The notes beneath the pieces were generated by a model, which saw only the letters and a program-made list of their open reading frames with translations, did no database searches and was not told where the DNA came from. This document shows, one piece after another, positions 45,418-57,226 of a DNA stretch of 64,000 nt. Source of the stretch: Mytilus galloprovincialis (Eukaryota > Mollusca > Bivalvia > Mytilida > Mytilidae); contig NC_134846.1 in assembly GCF_965363235.1 (NCBI RefSeq), positions 33,676,218 through 33,740,217 of the forward strand. The letters run 5' to 3'. Both the position numbers and the translations under genes were made by a program. Positions within the stretch are counted from its first letter, which is position 1. Each line of letters opens with the position of its first letter.

Positions 45418-45517
45418 ATATACATAGAGTCTCACTCTCATGTTAAATTCTAACATACAGTAAATTATGACAGGCAAACCTAGTAAACACTAGCAACATT
45501 TCTATAATTTTCACTAA

Positions 45518-46198
45518 GGCTCAGGAGAGACTCAGCATGCAGCATCACTGTTGCTAAGTATGCAACCTTATGAATAATCTTTTGCATGAATTAGAAAAAA
45601 ATCTTTGAAAAGAGTCACCTAACACAACAAAGGCTCAGGAGAGACATAGCATGCAGCATCACTGTTGCTAAGTATGCGACCTAATGAATAATCTTGTACA
45701 TTTTCTAGTATTAAATCTTTAAAAAGTGTCACAAAACACATCAAATGCTCAGGAAAGACTTAGCATGCAGCATCACTGTTGCTAAGTATGCGACCTAATG
45801 ATTTATCTTGTACTTTTCTAGTTTTAGATCTTTAAAAAGTGTCACCAAACACATCAAAGGCTCAGGAGAGACTTAGCATGCAGCATCACTGTTGCTAAGT
45901 ATGCGACCTAATGAATAATCTTGTACATTTTCTAGTATTAAATCTTTGAAAAATGTCACCTAACACATCAAAGGCTCAGGAGAGATTTAGCATGCAGCAT
46001 CACTGTTGCTAAGTATGCGACCTAATGAATAATCTTGTACATTTTCTAGTATTAAATCTTTGAAAAGTGTCACCTAACACAACAAAGGCTCAGGAGAGAC
46101 TTAGCATGCAGCATCACTGTTGCTAAGTATGCGACCTAATGAATCATCTTGTACATGTACTAGCAAAAAATATTTGAAAAATATCACCTATATACCAG
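45518..46198 (+). repeat. Tandem array, six units of 114 bp
   Basis: GGCTCAGGAGAGAC-type starts occur at 45518, 45632, 45746, 45859, 45973 and 46087. Each unit carries TTAGCATGCAGCATCACTGTTGCTAAGTATGCGACC, in which TTAGCA and TGCTAA pair around the centre. The units are 85-95 percent alike by eye. No coding frame runs across units. Confidence 0.92.
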
Positions 46199-46365
46199 GT
46201 GGATTTAGAGTGAAGCCAGGGGACCTGTGCCCCCCTTTTCTGGGATAAATTTGGTTGATTATATAGGGATTCACTGACGCATGACCAGATCAGCTCCCTT
46301 TAAGGTAGTCAGTGCGCCCCCACCTAAGAAAAATTCTGGATCCATCACTGACTTTTACCAATAGT
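46199..46365 (+). repeat. Dispersed repeat fragment
   Basis: GGTGGATTTAGAGTGAAGCCAGGGG ... GTCAGTGCGCCCCCACCTAAGAAAAATTCTGGATCCATCACTGA resembles fragments at 11470-11530 and 53400-53450. It probably belongs to an abundant non-coding family. Confidence 0.5.
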
Positions 46366-47070
46366 TCCATCAGAATAGAAATTAAATTTCATCAAGAAAA
46401 ATGAATAGTTGCCCCTGGTGACAATGTTTTTTTTTTCCTTTATTGGAATTTGATAAAACATTTTTCACGAAAGGCATCCATAAACTATAACTGGAAGTAT
46501 ATTTCAGAATTGTCATATGATTTCAGAGAAAGATTGCTGAGAGTAAAAAATTCTGAGATAGGTTTTGCAGAAATACCTCATATATCTCATTAAACTTCAA
46601 AAGATTAGGCTTTACAGTTCAGGAAAGAAGAAACTTGAAAATTCACCAATCAGAACAAAGAAATGTGTCATGTGGTCAGGTTTTTTGAGGCTTTTCGTGG
46701 AACCAACTGAGGGATTTTATAAAAACCTTAATGTGCTTTCAAAAATTATCCAAACAATTTCTCAGTAATTTGGAAGAGAAAATTAAAATGTGACAACTAA
46801 CAGAAGGAAAACAGACAACAGATGTACTCCACGTAATGACAAAAGCTCTAAATGGACGGCCAGATATATACAAGCAGAAAAGACATTTGACACATATTTC
46901 TTTTCGTGTCCTGTTGGTTTTAAACTCTTCAATCATTTAGAGTCATACACATCTTTGGCTTCCAAATATTGTCTCTGAACTTTCATGATGTAGGTAAATC
47001 CAAAAAAGCTCTCTGTCTCAAGAAATTTATAAACTGTTGGTTTTTTTCATTCTTTTAACATTCATTTTAC

Positions 47071-47144
47071 CTTAAGCTGTCTTTCCTGAAGTTTAATCTT
47101 CCTCTGAGTCATAGGATTAATTCCTGTGTTCAATTTTTTCTTGG
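47071..47144 (-). CDS. Exon of an unrecognised minus-strand gene
   Basis: A 74-base minus-strand segment between acceptor TTTATTTTTATAG and donor AAG|GTAAAATG. Only one frame is open: two bases then 24 codons reading KKKLNTGINPMTQRKIKLQ and ending RQLK at phase 0. It joins the exon at 44498-44624 in frame. It is lysine-rich. The exon at 48743-48862 does not join it in phase directly, so another exon or a different splice must lie between. Identity unknown. Confidence 0.5.
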
Positions 47145-47655
47145 CTATAAAAATAAAATGAAATGACAAATATAGCAATAAATACTTAAATGTGGGACTT
47201 TTATTGAGGAAGTAAAATTTGAAGAAACAGCAAAACTTGTTAACTGTCAATTTAAAATGTTTTTGTTTCATTAATTTTTTTTTTATTTTAGAAAAATCAA
47301 TTCTTCTGAAATTGAATTTGTCATTGAAACGGTTTGACACTTGTCTGTAAATGGAATGAATGCTATAAAACACACATAACTTAGCCAATGTGTACATTTA
47401 CGTTCTATTTTTTTGGTGTACAGTACTTTGCATTACAGCATCTACATATAAGTATTTCAATTTTATACATAAATGACATCACTAAGGTTAACATAAAAAA
47501 AACTGTATTTTTACATTATTTGCATATTGAATTTGAAATAATCTAATTAGAAAATTAAATCAAAGGTTGCTTAATGAATATAATTTTTCAGCATACACTT
47601 ACTGATCTTATCTGATCAAACTGCAGAACACCTTGGTCAAGGTAGTTAGATCAGG

Positions 47656-47793
47656 GGCTTAAGTCATAAAACTTTGCTCTGTGCTCGGAGCTAAAAAAAA
47701 TCTTGCTTGAAACATGATATCCAGCATTTTGATTGGTTGATTTTGGAGTATGAGTACAAAAAACTGACTTGAAAGTTTTATGACTTCAAGGCC
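47656..47793. mobile_element. Short MITE-like inverted repeat
   Basis: AAGTCATAAAACTTT near 47659 and AAAGTTTTATGACTT near 47774 are inverted copies about 115 bases apart, separated by unrelated AT-rich DNA. A non-autonomous DNA element is likely; the target duplication is unclear. Confidence 0.55.
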
Positions 47794-47867
47794 TGTTTTG
47801 CTATTTTGCAGCAATAGTGACAATACAAATATGTTTAATACTAACTTCATAAATACATATCCAAAAC

Positions 47868-48178
47868 AAGAATGTGTCCCAAGTACACGGATGCCCCATC
47901 GGCACTATCATTTTCTATGTTCAGTGAACCGTGAACATGGGATAAAATCTCTAATTTGGCATAAAATTAGAAAGATAATATCATAGGGAACATGTTTGCT
48001 AAGTTTCAAGTTGATCGGACTTCAACTTCATCAAAAACTACCTTGACCAAAAACTTTAACCTGAAGCGGGATGAACGAACGGACGGACGAACAAAAGAAC
48101 AGACAGACGAACGGACCCACAGACCAGAAAACATAATGCCCCTCTACTATCATAGGTGGAACATAAAAATGTTCAAAG
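47868..48178 (+). repeat. Pearl-like dispersed repeat, single core unit
   Basis: GAATGTGTCCCAAGTACACGGATGCCCC head, one core unit, (GAACGGACGGAC)-type microsatellite at 48073-48116, and tail CATAATGCCCCTCTACTATCATAGGTGG. Reverse-oriented traces of the same family lie at about 8150-8370. Confidence 0.7.
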
Positions 48179-48324
48179 CACACCAATTTTGAATGGGATT
48201 TAGTAAAACTTACTTTATAAAGTTTTTGACACATTAACATTTACAGTTGTTCTTTCAAATGTATAAGATAAAGATAAAATCCAGACTAGGAACTTGATAA
48301 TGACCTCATTATATTTATAGTTCG

Positions 48325-48500
48325 TTCTTATGCTACACTGCTACACCACTGTCCCAGGTTAAGGGGGTGGTTGGGATCCCACTAACATGTTGAACCTGAC
48401 GCATTCTGTATGTATGTGTCTGTCCCAAGTCAGGAGCCTGTTATTCAGTGGTTGTGGTATGTTGCTGTGTTACATTTGTTGATAATTATTTTTTTTGTAG
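48325..48500 (+). repeat. Dispersed repeat fragment
   Basis: CTGTCCCAGGTTAAGGGGGTGGTTGGGATCCC ... TGTGTCTGTCCCAAGTCAGGAGCCTGTTATTCAGTGGTTG. The part CCCAAGTCAGGAGCC is the complement of GGCTCCTGACTTGGG in the insert at 14380-14796, so it belongs to the same large family, here in reverse orientation. Confidence 0.6.
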
Positions 48501-48559
48501 ATTAATTGCGCTGTTAGTTTTCTATTTTCAATTGCTTTTCATTTGTCATTTTGGGGGGC

Positions 48560-48705
48560 CTTTTATAGATAAGTATGTAGTATGGGCTTTGCTCATTGTT
48601 GAAGGCCATACTGTGACCTACAGTTGTTAATTTCTGTGTCATTTTGGTATCTTGAGAAGAGTAATCATTATTGTCTCATTGTGAATCATACCACATCTTC
48701 ATATT
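48560..48705 (+). repeat. SINE-like dispersed repeat copy
   Basis: TATGGGCTTTGCTCATTGTTGAAGGCC to CATACCACATCTTCATATTTT. Matches the family at 49437-49566 and 45174-45345. Confidence 0.7.
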
Positions 48706-48742
48706 TTAAACTGATCATACTGACTTCTGAATGTATACATAC

Positions 48743-48862
48743 TTTTGAACCTGAACAGCTAAATCTTTATGATAGTTGCTGGTTTCTACATACAACTTGC
48801 TGTAAACTCCAACTGTATCTATCTGGGCTGAGAAAGGCTTGAAGCACTTTATAATGAAGGAA
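48743..48862 (-). CDS. Exon of an unrecognised minus-strand gene
   Basis: A 120-base minus-strand segment after a strong acceptor (TTTATTTATTTCAG) and before donor AA|GTATGTATAC. It is open in one frame (one base, then 39 codons, then two bases) and begins SFIIKCFKPFSAQIDTVGV. Two upstream tandem copies (48937-49036 and 49111-49211) keep this frame open. Only this copy has the donor. I do not recognise the protein. Confidence 0.5.
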
Positions 48863-49285
48863 CTGAAATAAATAAACAATTTTTGTTAATATCAAAATAT
48901 TATAACTAAATTGTCTTCCTTTCAACAACAAAAAATATCTTTATGATAGTTGCTGGTTTCTAAGTATAACTTGCTGTAAACTCCAACTGTATCTATCTGG
49001 ACCGAGAAAGGCCTGAAGCACTTTATAATGAAAGACCTGAAATAAATAAACAATTGTTGTTAAAAATCAAAATATTATAACTAAATTGTCTCCCTGTCAA
49101 CAATTAAAAATATCTTTATTATAGTTGCTGGTTTCAACGTATAACTTGCTGTAAACTCCAACTGTATATATCTGGGCTAAGAAAGGCTTGAAGCACTTTA
49201 TAATGAAGGAACTGAGATAAATCATACTTATAATTATTAAAATATTATAACTGATTTGTCTCCCTTTCTACAATTAAAAAATTAA
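48765..49285 (-). repeat. Tandem triplication of a 174 bp acceptor-plus-exon segment
   Basis: Three units end at acceptors 48862, 49036 and 49211, each holding intron tail, a TTATTTCAG or TTATCTCAG acceptor and about 100 bases of exon. The conserved translation (SFIIKCFKPF, QIDTVGVYSKLY or QIYTVGVYSKLY) has no stops in any copy, while other frames do. The outer two copies run into GATATTTTT and a stop without a GT donor, so they are partial duplicates. Confidence 0.7.
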
Positions 49286-49436
49286 CCTTTTATACCTCAT
49301 GGGTTACTTTTGATTTGTGGTATTTTTGGAGAGTGCGGAGAAAAATGTAGGGTTACAAGAGATTTACTTAATAATAGAGTCATGATTCATATATTCCAAA
49401 GGATTGATAACTGGAAAAGTACTAACTTATAAGCTG

Positions 49437-49566
49437 ACTATGCGGTATGAGCTTTGCTCATTGACATTGTTGACGGCCGTACAGTGACCAATAGTTGTTA
49501 TTTTTTTGTACCATTTTGGTCTCTTGTGGAGAGTTGTCTTATTCACAATCATACCACATCTTCTTT
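49437..49566 (+). repeat. SINE-like dispersed repeat copy
   Basis: GACTATGCGGTATGAGCTTTGCTCATTG to CAATCATACCACATCTTCTTTTTT, ending in a T-rich tail. Same family as 45174-45345 (reverse strand) and 48560-48705. Confidence 0.75.
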
Positions 49567-49949
49567 TTTATATTCTATATGATGCAAATTCTGAGTGGAC
49601 ATTAAACACAAATTGTGCAACTTTAATATTTAGTGGGTAGGTTTAATTGAATGTTTCTTTGCAGACATTTCTATGGTAAAAAATGATCATGAGAAATACA
49701 GTTATCTATGGGACTTTTTATATAAACTGTAGAATAATATTTTCTAGTATCAGGAAAAGTAACTAAATTCAGACTCCTCATTGCATACTATTTCTGATTT
49801 GATTAATTTTTTGTGTACAATAAAAATGTTTGTAAATACATTCCATATCCTAGTTTATCAGGTGCAATATTTACTCCCATTACACAGATCATATTAAACA
49901 TATTTGTAATGTAAAAAAATAGTTAAAAGTACATCATATATCCAAAAAA

Positions 49950-50450
49950 ATAGAAGGAGATGTGGGGTATACCTCAATGAGACATCAACCAAACAATAAA
50001 GAATTACAAGATGATGAATGTCTGTTTGATGTCCAATACCAATTAAGTTTTATAAAATTGAAAATGAAAATGGGGAATATGTCAAAGAAAAAAACAAACT
50101 GACCACAGAGCAGCAAACAGCCAAAGGCCACCAATCGGTAGTAAATGCAGCGAGAAAATCCTGCACCTCAAGCATGCCTCAGCTGACCACTAAATGAAAA
50201 TGTGTACTAGTTCAGTGAAAATGGACTACATATGAAGCTAGCTGCAAGCAGGGTACCACAAGATCATGAGAAGGCCATGCAAACCATTATTGACATCAAG
50301 AAATCTTCAACAATGGACTGAAACTGAATCCTATCAAGTCTAGAAATATCGTGAACACTGAGACTGTGAATCAAAGATCTACCATCATCACAATTCCCTA
50401 AATGACAAAAACATTAAGATAAAACTACTGACAATGTTCCTGGTTTGGGA
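49950..50450 (+). repeat. Dispersed repeat copy related to the insert at 14380
   Basis: From 50060, AAAATTGAAAATGAAAATGGGGAATATGTCAAAG through AGCGAGAAAATCCTGCACC and GCCTCAGCTGACC to CTGGTTTGGGACAGGCACA follows the same order as 14383-14650, with more divergence and an unrelated insertion at 50230-50420. A second family (AGAAGGAGATGTGGGGTATACCTCAATGAGACATCAACC) abuts it at 49950-50010. Confidence 0.65.
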
Positions 50451-51270
50451 CAGGCACATAAAACTATTTGTTTCAATTCATATGCTTTTAATTTTTAATT
50501 ACTTTAAAATTCAGAAATTACTGCATCAATTAATTATTGCAACTTTGATTTCAGTATATTTGAACAAAAATGTGAGATTAATTTTAGCAATTTCAAGAAA
50601 ATCTTCATACAGATATATGTACTAGATATCAGAATGTGAGTTCTTATTATTTTGATACTCAAAAGTATAAGTAAAACCCTGCCATGAATTTCTTAAATTT
50701 ACAGTATTAAATACTAAAAATCTTATTTTCTTTAATTTAACAAGATCCAGCAAAGAGTATGTAACTGTGGATTTATTTATTTTCGTGGGTATCAATTTTC
50801 GTGGATTGAGGAACACTTACATGTTGGTGGATACATACATATTCTTGTAAAGTCATGTTGAAAGATGAAAGTAAAAATCCCTCACAATGCCTTCATGTTT
50901 TATGTCATTCAACATCAAAAGGAAATGCTATATTCTGTCATTTTACATAACAATATAGATAAAACATAAGATATACATTTATATGTATACATATTTTTTT
51001 ATGATTACAACACTGACATATTCAAAAGAGAGGATAAAGAGGAGATGGTCTCATAAAATTTAAGGGTTGTTGCAAGGGGATACTGAGAAAAGGGTCATGA
51101 AGAAGTTGTCCTCATCAATATCAAGAAAATTTCTGAGTCAACCATCTGAACAATTTGTGAAATGTGGTGATTAACAAAAGTATAGGAAAATTGAAGATAG
51201 TTTTAGGAAGCTCCAGTTTCCTTTGTATATTTGGATTCAAAATTTCCTTTTTATTTGTCAACAGTTTGAT

Positions 51271-51350
51271 AAAATTGAGAATGGAAATGGGGAATATGTC
51301 AAAGAGACAACAACCTGACCATAGAACAAACAACAGCAGAAGGTATCAAG
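51271..51350 (+). repeat. Truncated copy of the dispersed family at 14380
   Basis: AAAATTGAGAATGGAAATGGGGAATATGTCAAAGAGACAACAACCTGACC is nearly identical to 14383-14430 and then breaks off. Confidence 0.75.
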
Positions 51351-52727
51351 GTGTTTTAGAAAATTTAAATATGTACATATAAAAAAATATCTTAACTTAA
51401 ACAGCACAATTTAATCCAGAAATATTGATGGTAAATATATACATTTCTCTTATTGAAAAACATATGCTACAATGTAAAATCTTCAATTCAATGTATCCCC
51501 TTATATCTGGGGGAAAATGTATAATCCCCTTATAACTAAATATTAACTTCATTCTAAAACCTAATTCCTACTCATATGTGTTAATGTCCCCAATTAAACC
51601 CCTCCCTAGTGGCCAAATAGCCCTGAAAATAAAAATCTTTTATATAATATGTACTTTTTTAAGAGGATCAGTGGAAACTACAGATAAAATCACTAACACA
51701 CTAGTATCACTTCTGTTCTACAAAATTACTTAATCTTATCAGGCAAACTATTCTCTCTGATGTTTGTTCTGATACTGGAAAAATACTAAATCTTATTTTC
51801 ATTTGAGAAAGAGATTTTTGTGTAAAAATCTTCAATAAAATGCACAAAGAATATGAAGAAATAATTAGCTTTTTCATTAGGCCATGAAAAAAATCAGAAA
51901 TATGTACATCAGTTTTATGAGGATAAGTCATATTTCTGTTATCATTTGTATCCCCTTTTGTTGAGGCTCTGAATTGAGACCACATTTCTATTTAGTTTAT
52001 CTAACAGGTTCTAAATGGTGAACCTACACCTGATGTGGAGATCCTGTGGTAGGATAAAATGCAAGTGGATACCTAAAGGTTCACAGTTGTCCAGCAAACC
52101 ATGCAATGGCATATTTTGTATCTCATTGTTCTTATAATTTCATAATAGTACTTGTCCTGATGACACTTTGCTTGTGGGGTGTGACATGTAGATCATAATA
52201 CACAATTATTTTGGGGTTAATTTACAGATGCTCTTGTCTTCATTGAACAAGTTTAAGTATAGTTATGGTATAAAACAGAGAAATTCTCCCCCCCCCCCCC
52301 AATAAAAAAACCCAACCCCCAACTAAATTAAGGTGATCACAAAAAGAATAACTTTTTTAAAAGATCATGCCAAAAACCAAAATTCCTAATGAATGCAACC
52401 TGTTTTGGTTACATTACATTGTAAGAAATATCATGAGGGTTTCGAACAATCATACATAATGTCATCTGAAGAAAAACATATTTCAATGAAACTAAGGGAA
52501 ATAACTCTCTAACAATTATAATATGTCAAAACCATTCATACTTGGGATTGACAGACAATCCAAGGGACATTTACATTATAACATCCCTCATCTCAGAGGC
52601 TATGTTTTTAATACCAACAGAAGAGACTTGCATATTTCTGTATCAGATGCATCATTAATCTAAACATTGCACATTTTGTTTTCAATAAAACTCTTAGTAA
52701 ACTATATGAAGTTAAGATAAATATTAA

Positions 52728-53000
52728 GGTGGTACCCAACACTTTCACTAAAATTAATTTGGCTCGTTTTATTTTCATTAAATTTTGTCAAATTATTTAC
52801 TTTGACCCTTTAACAAAAATATAAAAATTTTAAAAATTTTGAACCAACCGTTTTGTCAGAAAAATTACACAGGTTATATAGCAGTTTGACAAACACTTAT
52901 TTTGATCACTGAGATGCTTAATATTTCCTTCACAACACAACGTAATTAAAACGTTTAGCTGACTTTATAGAGTTATCTCCCTGTAGTATTAGGTACAACC
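52728..53000. mobile_element. TTAA-flanked MITE, 273 bp
   Basis: Inverted ends GGTGGTACCCAACACT and AGTATTAGGTACAACC (about 13 of 16 matching) lie between TTAA at 52724-52727 and 53001-53004. No coding capacity. The target preference resembles the MITE at 38557-39179 but the terminal sequence is unrelated. Confidence 0.65.
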
Positions 53001-54193
53001 TTAATTATCATAGTTATTTTGGAAAAGTGCATCCAATCAAAATTTCAAAATAATCAAACTAAGAAGGGACTTTCCATACTAATATTTAGTAAAGATTAAG
53101 TCACTGAACTAAGTTAAAGGTGTTTTGTGTATATCTCAAAGGACAAGGTTCACTTATGGCACTAAAATATCAACTTTATCATAAAACTTCAAAAAGGTCA
53201 CAATTTTGTTGGTAAATGGGTCTATTTCAAAAGCCTTAATGCCAAATGAATCAGTTATTTTCATTAATTTTAAACTACAAAGATATAGCCCATTTTGTAA
53301 ATTTTTGCTGCCACCTACAATCCAAAATATTTTGTAAACAAAAGATTCCAATGTAGTGGTGGATCCAGAAATAAATGATTGCCAATGAGACAATTCAAAT
53401 TCAGTGGTGGATCTAGTACGTTTCACAAGGGGGTTGGGGGTTGGGCACACTAACTGAATTAAGGGCCTGCGACAGCCATGCTTCATGCTTTAACCCGCTA
53501 TCCCCCATGCAATTTGGATACAGTATTCATTAATATAAACACTATTTGGACCATGGATGGCAGCCAAGGTTAATTATGCCAAAATCAATTGAAATTATGG
53601 TAAAAATTAAAACTAGAGGCTCTCTGTGACGCTAAAATATAAATGGAGCTAAATGTTGAAAAAATTGCTATGTTAATTTTCTAGGAAATGTAGAAAAAGA
53701 AAAGATGAATAGTAAGTGAATGGTAAAAAAACAACTTTTCTTTTGTTGACCAGATCATACATCCTTCTGGTCTTTTTATAATTATTAATGTCTAATTTCT
53801 AATAACATACATCCATGACAAATACATTGCGCAATCCACAAAGCACTAAGTCTCTCCATATAAAATGCATTACATTAACCATAAAAACATGTCGAATGGT
53901 ACGAAAACCTATTTCAATTAAATAAATGTCTATAGAGGACCAGGAAAAAACTTTTAATTTACCATTTAGAGCAACTTCACGGAAAACTAAGTCCCTTTAT
54001 TGGGAATATCTCTCATATACAAGCTAAAGAATAATTGAGTTTGAAGCTGTTTACCCACGGGGAAACCACGCAGAAAATTCAATTCCAGCATTCCTACAGT
54101 TCAGACAGAATTTAATTAAGTTTAAAGCAGAAAGGAGTATTATTGAAGAAATATGTATTCATCATTCCGTTTGAAAGGATTGGACTTAGCTTA

Positions 54194-54420
54194 GGGAGCT
54201 ACCATTTGATTTTTATGGGGGGCCGGCTAGGATGAAATTTGAAAAAAAGTCAGGACGACAATTTAGGTAAAAAAAAGTCAGGATAAACTAAAAAAAAAAG
54301 GCAGCAACGAACAGAGTGAAAACTAAAAAGGCAGGACATAGATTACAGCTTAAAAAAATGCAGGACAAATATTTCATCCTACCCCCCCCCCCCCCCCATA
54401 AAAATCAAATGGTAGCTCCC
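54194..54420. mobile_element. MITE with 30 bp perfect inverted ends
   Basis: GGGAGCTACCATTTGATTTTTATGGGG at 54194 is mirrored by CCCCATAAAAATCAAATGGTAGCTCCC ending at 54420. TTA flanks both sides (54191-54193 and 54421-54423). A 3 bp TTA duplication suits PIF/Harbinger-type elements. The interior is A-rich with AGTCAGGA-type repeats and a run of about 17 C (54382-54398). Confidence 0.8.
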
Positions 54421-54478
54421 TTAGTTGTAAATTATGGAATAAGTTTTAATATTGTCATACGATCCTGGTTCTTCCATG

Positions 54479-54860
54479 TCCAGTCTATATCATCTAAATG
54501 CATGTGTATTAGTATATATCAGACTGACTCCAGTCTGTATCATCTAAATGCATGTGTACTAGAATATATCAGACTGACTCAAGTCTGTATCATCTAAATG
54601 CATGTGTACTAGTAGACATCAAAATGACTCCAGTCTATATCATCTAAATGCATGTGTACTAGTATATATCAGACTGACTCCAGTCTATATCATCTAAATG
54701 CATGTGTACTAGTATACATCAAACTGACTCCAGTCTATATCATCTAAATGCATGTGTACTAGTATATATCAGACTGACTCCAGTCTATATCATCTAAATG
54801 CATGTGTACTAGTATATATCAGACTGACTCCAGTCTATATCAGTCATATCATAAAAATGC
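54479..54860 (+). repeat. Tandem array, about 7.5 units of 50 bp
   Basis: CAGTCTATATCATCTAAATGCATGTGTACTAGTATATATCAGACTGACTC recurs every 50 bp from 54481 to 54831. Each unit joins AGACTGACTC to CAGTCT, giving an AGACTG/CAGTCT short inverted pair at every boundary. Confidence 0.95.
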
Positions 54861-55109
54861 ATGCGTACTAGAATATCAGATTGGTTTGATGCCTCATAGC
54901 CTACTCAGACATTCTGAAAACCAGCATAAGCAATTCTACCACAAAGCCTTATGAAATTGCAGGACATTATTTGGTGTCTAAAATGGCAAATTACAAAATA
55001 TAACTATTTTGATCTTCAACCTCTCATTCAACTTGTGATGTCATCAACCTCTCTTGGAAGGAAATAATGTATGTCTAGTTGTAAGAAGATTCCACAAGCT
55101 ATACAGTCA

Positions 55110-55450
55110 TATTGAGTTGACTTTAACCTTTTGACCTTGAAAATCAATACAAGTTTAATTTAAGTATGTACCAAGCTGTCAAGATTTAACCTTCACCCTA
55201 GATAACAGAGATATCTTTAACCTTGAAAAATAATTGTGTCTAATACTCTTTTCATACAAGTTTAATGTAAGTCTGTATCAAGTTATCAAGATTTGACCTT
55301 AACACTTGTCATCAGGGATATATTTGACCTTGATAAACAATAGGTGAAACCATCTGTTCATACAAATTTGCCAAAGCAGTGTAGTCTGCAATTTTTTAAC
55401 GATGCTTTGATTCAGAGTCCTGTGACCTTGACCTATTACATCTGACGTGT
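55110..55450 (+). repeat. Weak tandem TTTGACCTTGA-type repeats
   Basis: TTGACCTTGAAAATCAATACAAGTTTAAT, TTAACCTTGAAAAATAATTGTG and TTTGACCTTGATAAACAATAGG recur at intervals of about 90-120 bases with diverged sequence between them. This is an old core array without microsatellite or hairpin ends. Confidence 0.5.
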
Positions 55451-56699
55451 ATATTAAAAGTATCACAGAACTCTGTTTAATTTGATTTATATGAATCAAG
55501 TCTCATTAACTTGCTCAACCAGTTAAGTCTGTAATACCCTGGACCTCAGCTGCACCCTGCTCACTAAATCTTGAAATGTATTATGTATACCAAGTTTGAT
55601 TGGGTTCCATAAATGTTCTTAAATGCAATGCATTAACAAGGTATTGTCCTAGATTTCTTAAATTACACATGAACAATCCTATGACTAACCCCCTTCCTTT
55701 TCACACACACACACATACTCCAATGACAAACAGTGACAATAGTATCACCTTTCTGCAATTTGTTAAATGAGGTCAACAAAAATAAATTAACATTGTACTT
55801 GGGTGTGGTTTGGGAATTTGTGTCAAATGTTCAGAATCCTTGGCCTTTTCCCATACGATACACAGTAAAATGTTAGCCCCATGACACCTATTTATCTTTT
55901 CATATTAGACTTAATAAGTTCATAAAAGGTATTTTACCAAAATATAAGCAGGTTCTTGATTTCTTTTCTTTTGATTTGAGACCAAAATGTCAATATAAGG
56001 TAAAAGTCAGAGTCAGCCTATTCCCGCCATATTTTATAAAATCAAATATCTCGAAAAGGAGCTCCATGAACTCTCAATATTTTTACCTTATTTTGTCCCT
56101 TTATTAATGCTCTTTCGACTTATTGTATCAATTTCAAATTCTTGATTTTTTTTTATTTCATCAAAGTACATCCTTAACTGCTTAAGTCGATCTGAACTTC
56201 AAGTACGAAGCTGACGACTCCTATAATTATTTAGTCATATTTAGATTGATTATATGTAGATATTATTCAAAGAGGTAAACAATATATGTCATATTTCCAG
56301 ACCTCACAAAGGAGACAAACTTTATATGATAAGTCGAGAATGAAATTTTTTTTTCTCTGAAATATATACTAGGTAATTATATCAATAAATGTCTTGATGT
56401 TAGACGAAACGTTAATTAGTATACAGCTACAATAGTAATGGTAACTCGTTTTATGATTATGGTCCTGACTTGAATACAGCTTACGTGATATATATAAGAT
56501 ATATACAAATATATAAACAGTTTTCATTATTTCATTGTGAAATGTGTTTTATGAATCATATTGTAATGCCTGATCAAAAACCCTTATTGAAACACAAGAA
56601 TATATCTATGTTCTTGTATGGTTTTTAATTTTAGTTAATTCATATATATAGGTTTTGGAGTTTAGTGTGTTCTCCATGAACTATAACACAATTTTATTT

Positions 56700-56835
56700 A
56701 GGGGCCAGCTGAGGACCCCGTTGGGTGTGGGATTTTCCTGCTGTGTTGAAGACCCATTGGTAGCTTTCTCTGTTGTCTGCTTTTTGGTCGGATTGTTGTC
56801 TCTTTGACATATTCCCCATTTCCATTCTCATATTT
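56700..56835 (-). repeat. Dispersed repeat copy, reverse orientation
   Basis: GGGGCCAGCTGAGGACCCCG to TTGTTGTCTCTTTGACATATTCCCCATTTCCATTCTCA is the reverse complement of the left part of the insert at 14380-14796. Confidence 0.75.
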
Positions 56836-57226
56836 ATCTGATGTAACAAACATTGTATGCCATCTAGATGCAGGTCAGTGAATTATAAGTCCATGTGACC
56901 TAATTATGGTGAAGCTGTAAGATTCTCATTTATATTACAGTGACTTGACTGTTAATGTTGCTCTCCACCAATTACAACTCATTCAAAATTTTGACCAAAT
57001 TGCAATTTGTTTTATAAAATCAAATTGTTCAACTGGTCAGAAATTTGAACCAATTGCTGTAGAAAACCACAGCCAAGTCATGAAAGTGCAAGGTGATAAA
57101 ATAAAACATACTTACAATCCTATAAGACTTTAGCTCCACTTTAATGATTTTGTGACAAAATTAGTGTATCCGTTTGTATAGTTATATTATATTCATTTCC
57201 ATGCTGAAGGGGAACTGTTTATTTTG

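Noticed and set aside
51707..51985. 92-codon minus-strand frame
   Set aside because: No motif, no splice signals and AT-driven composition.
53154..53310. Minus-strand terminal exon ending YDKVDILVP
   Set aside because: The peptide looks protein-like and follows TTGGATTGTAG, but the acceptor is weak, no upstream exon was found and the neighbourhood is repeat-rich.
56941..57090. Possible plus-strand exon after TTTATATTACAG with donor CAAG|GTGATA
   Set aside because: Open for about 50 codons between plausible splice sites, but a frame of this length is expected by chance in 64 kb of AT-rich DNA and no partner exon was found.
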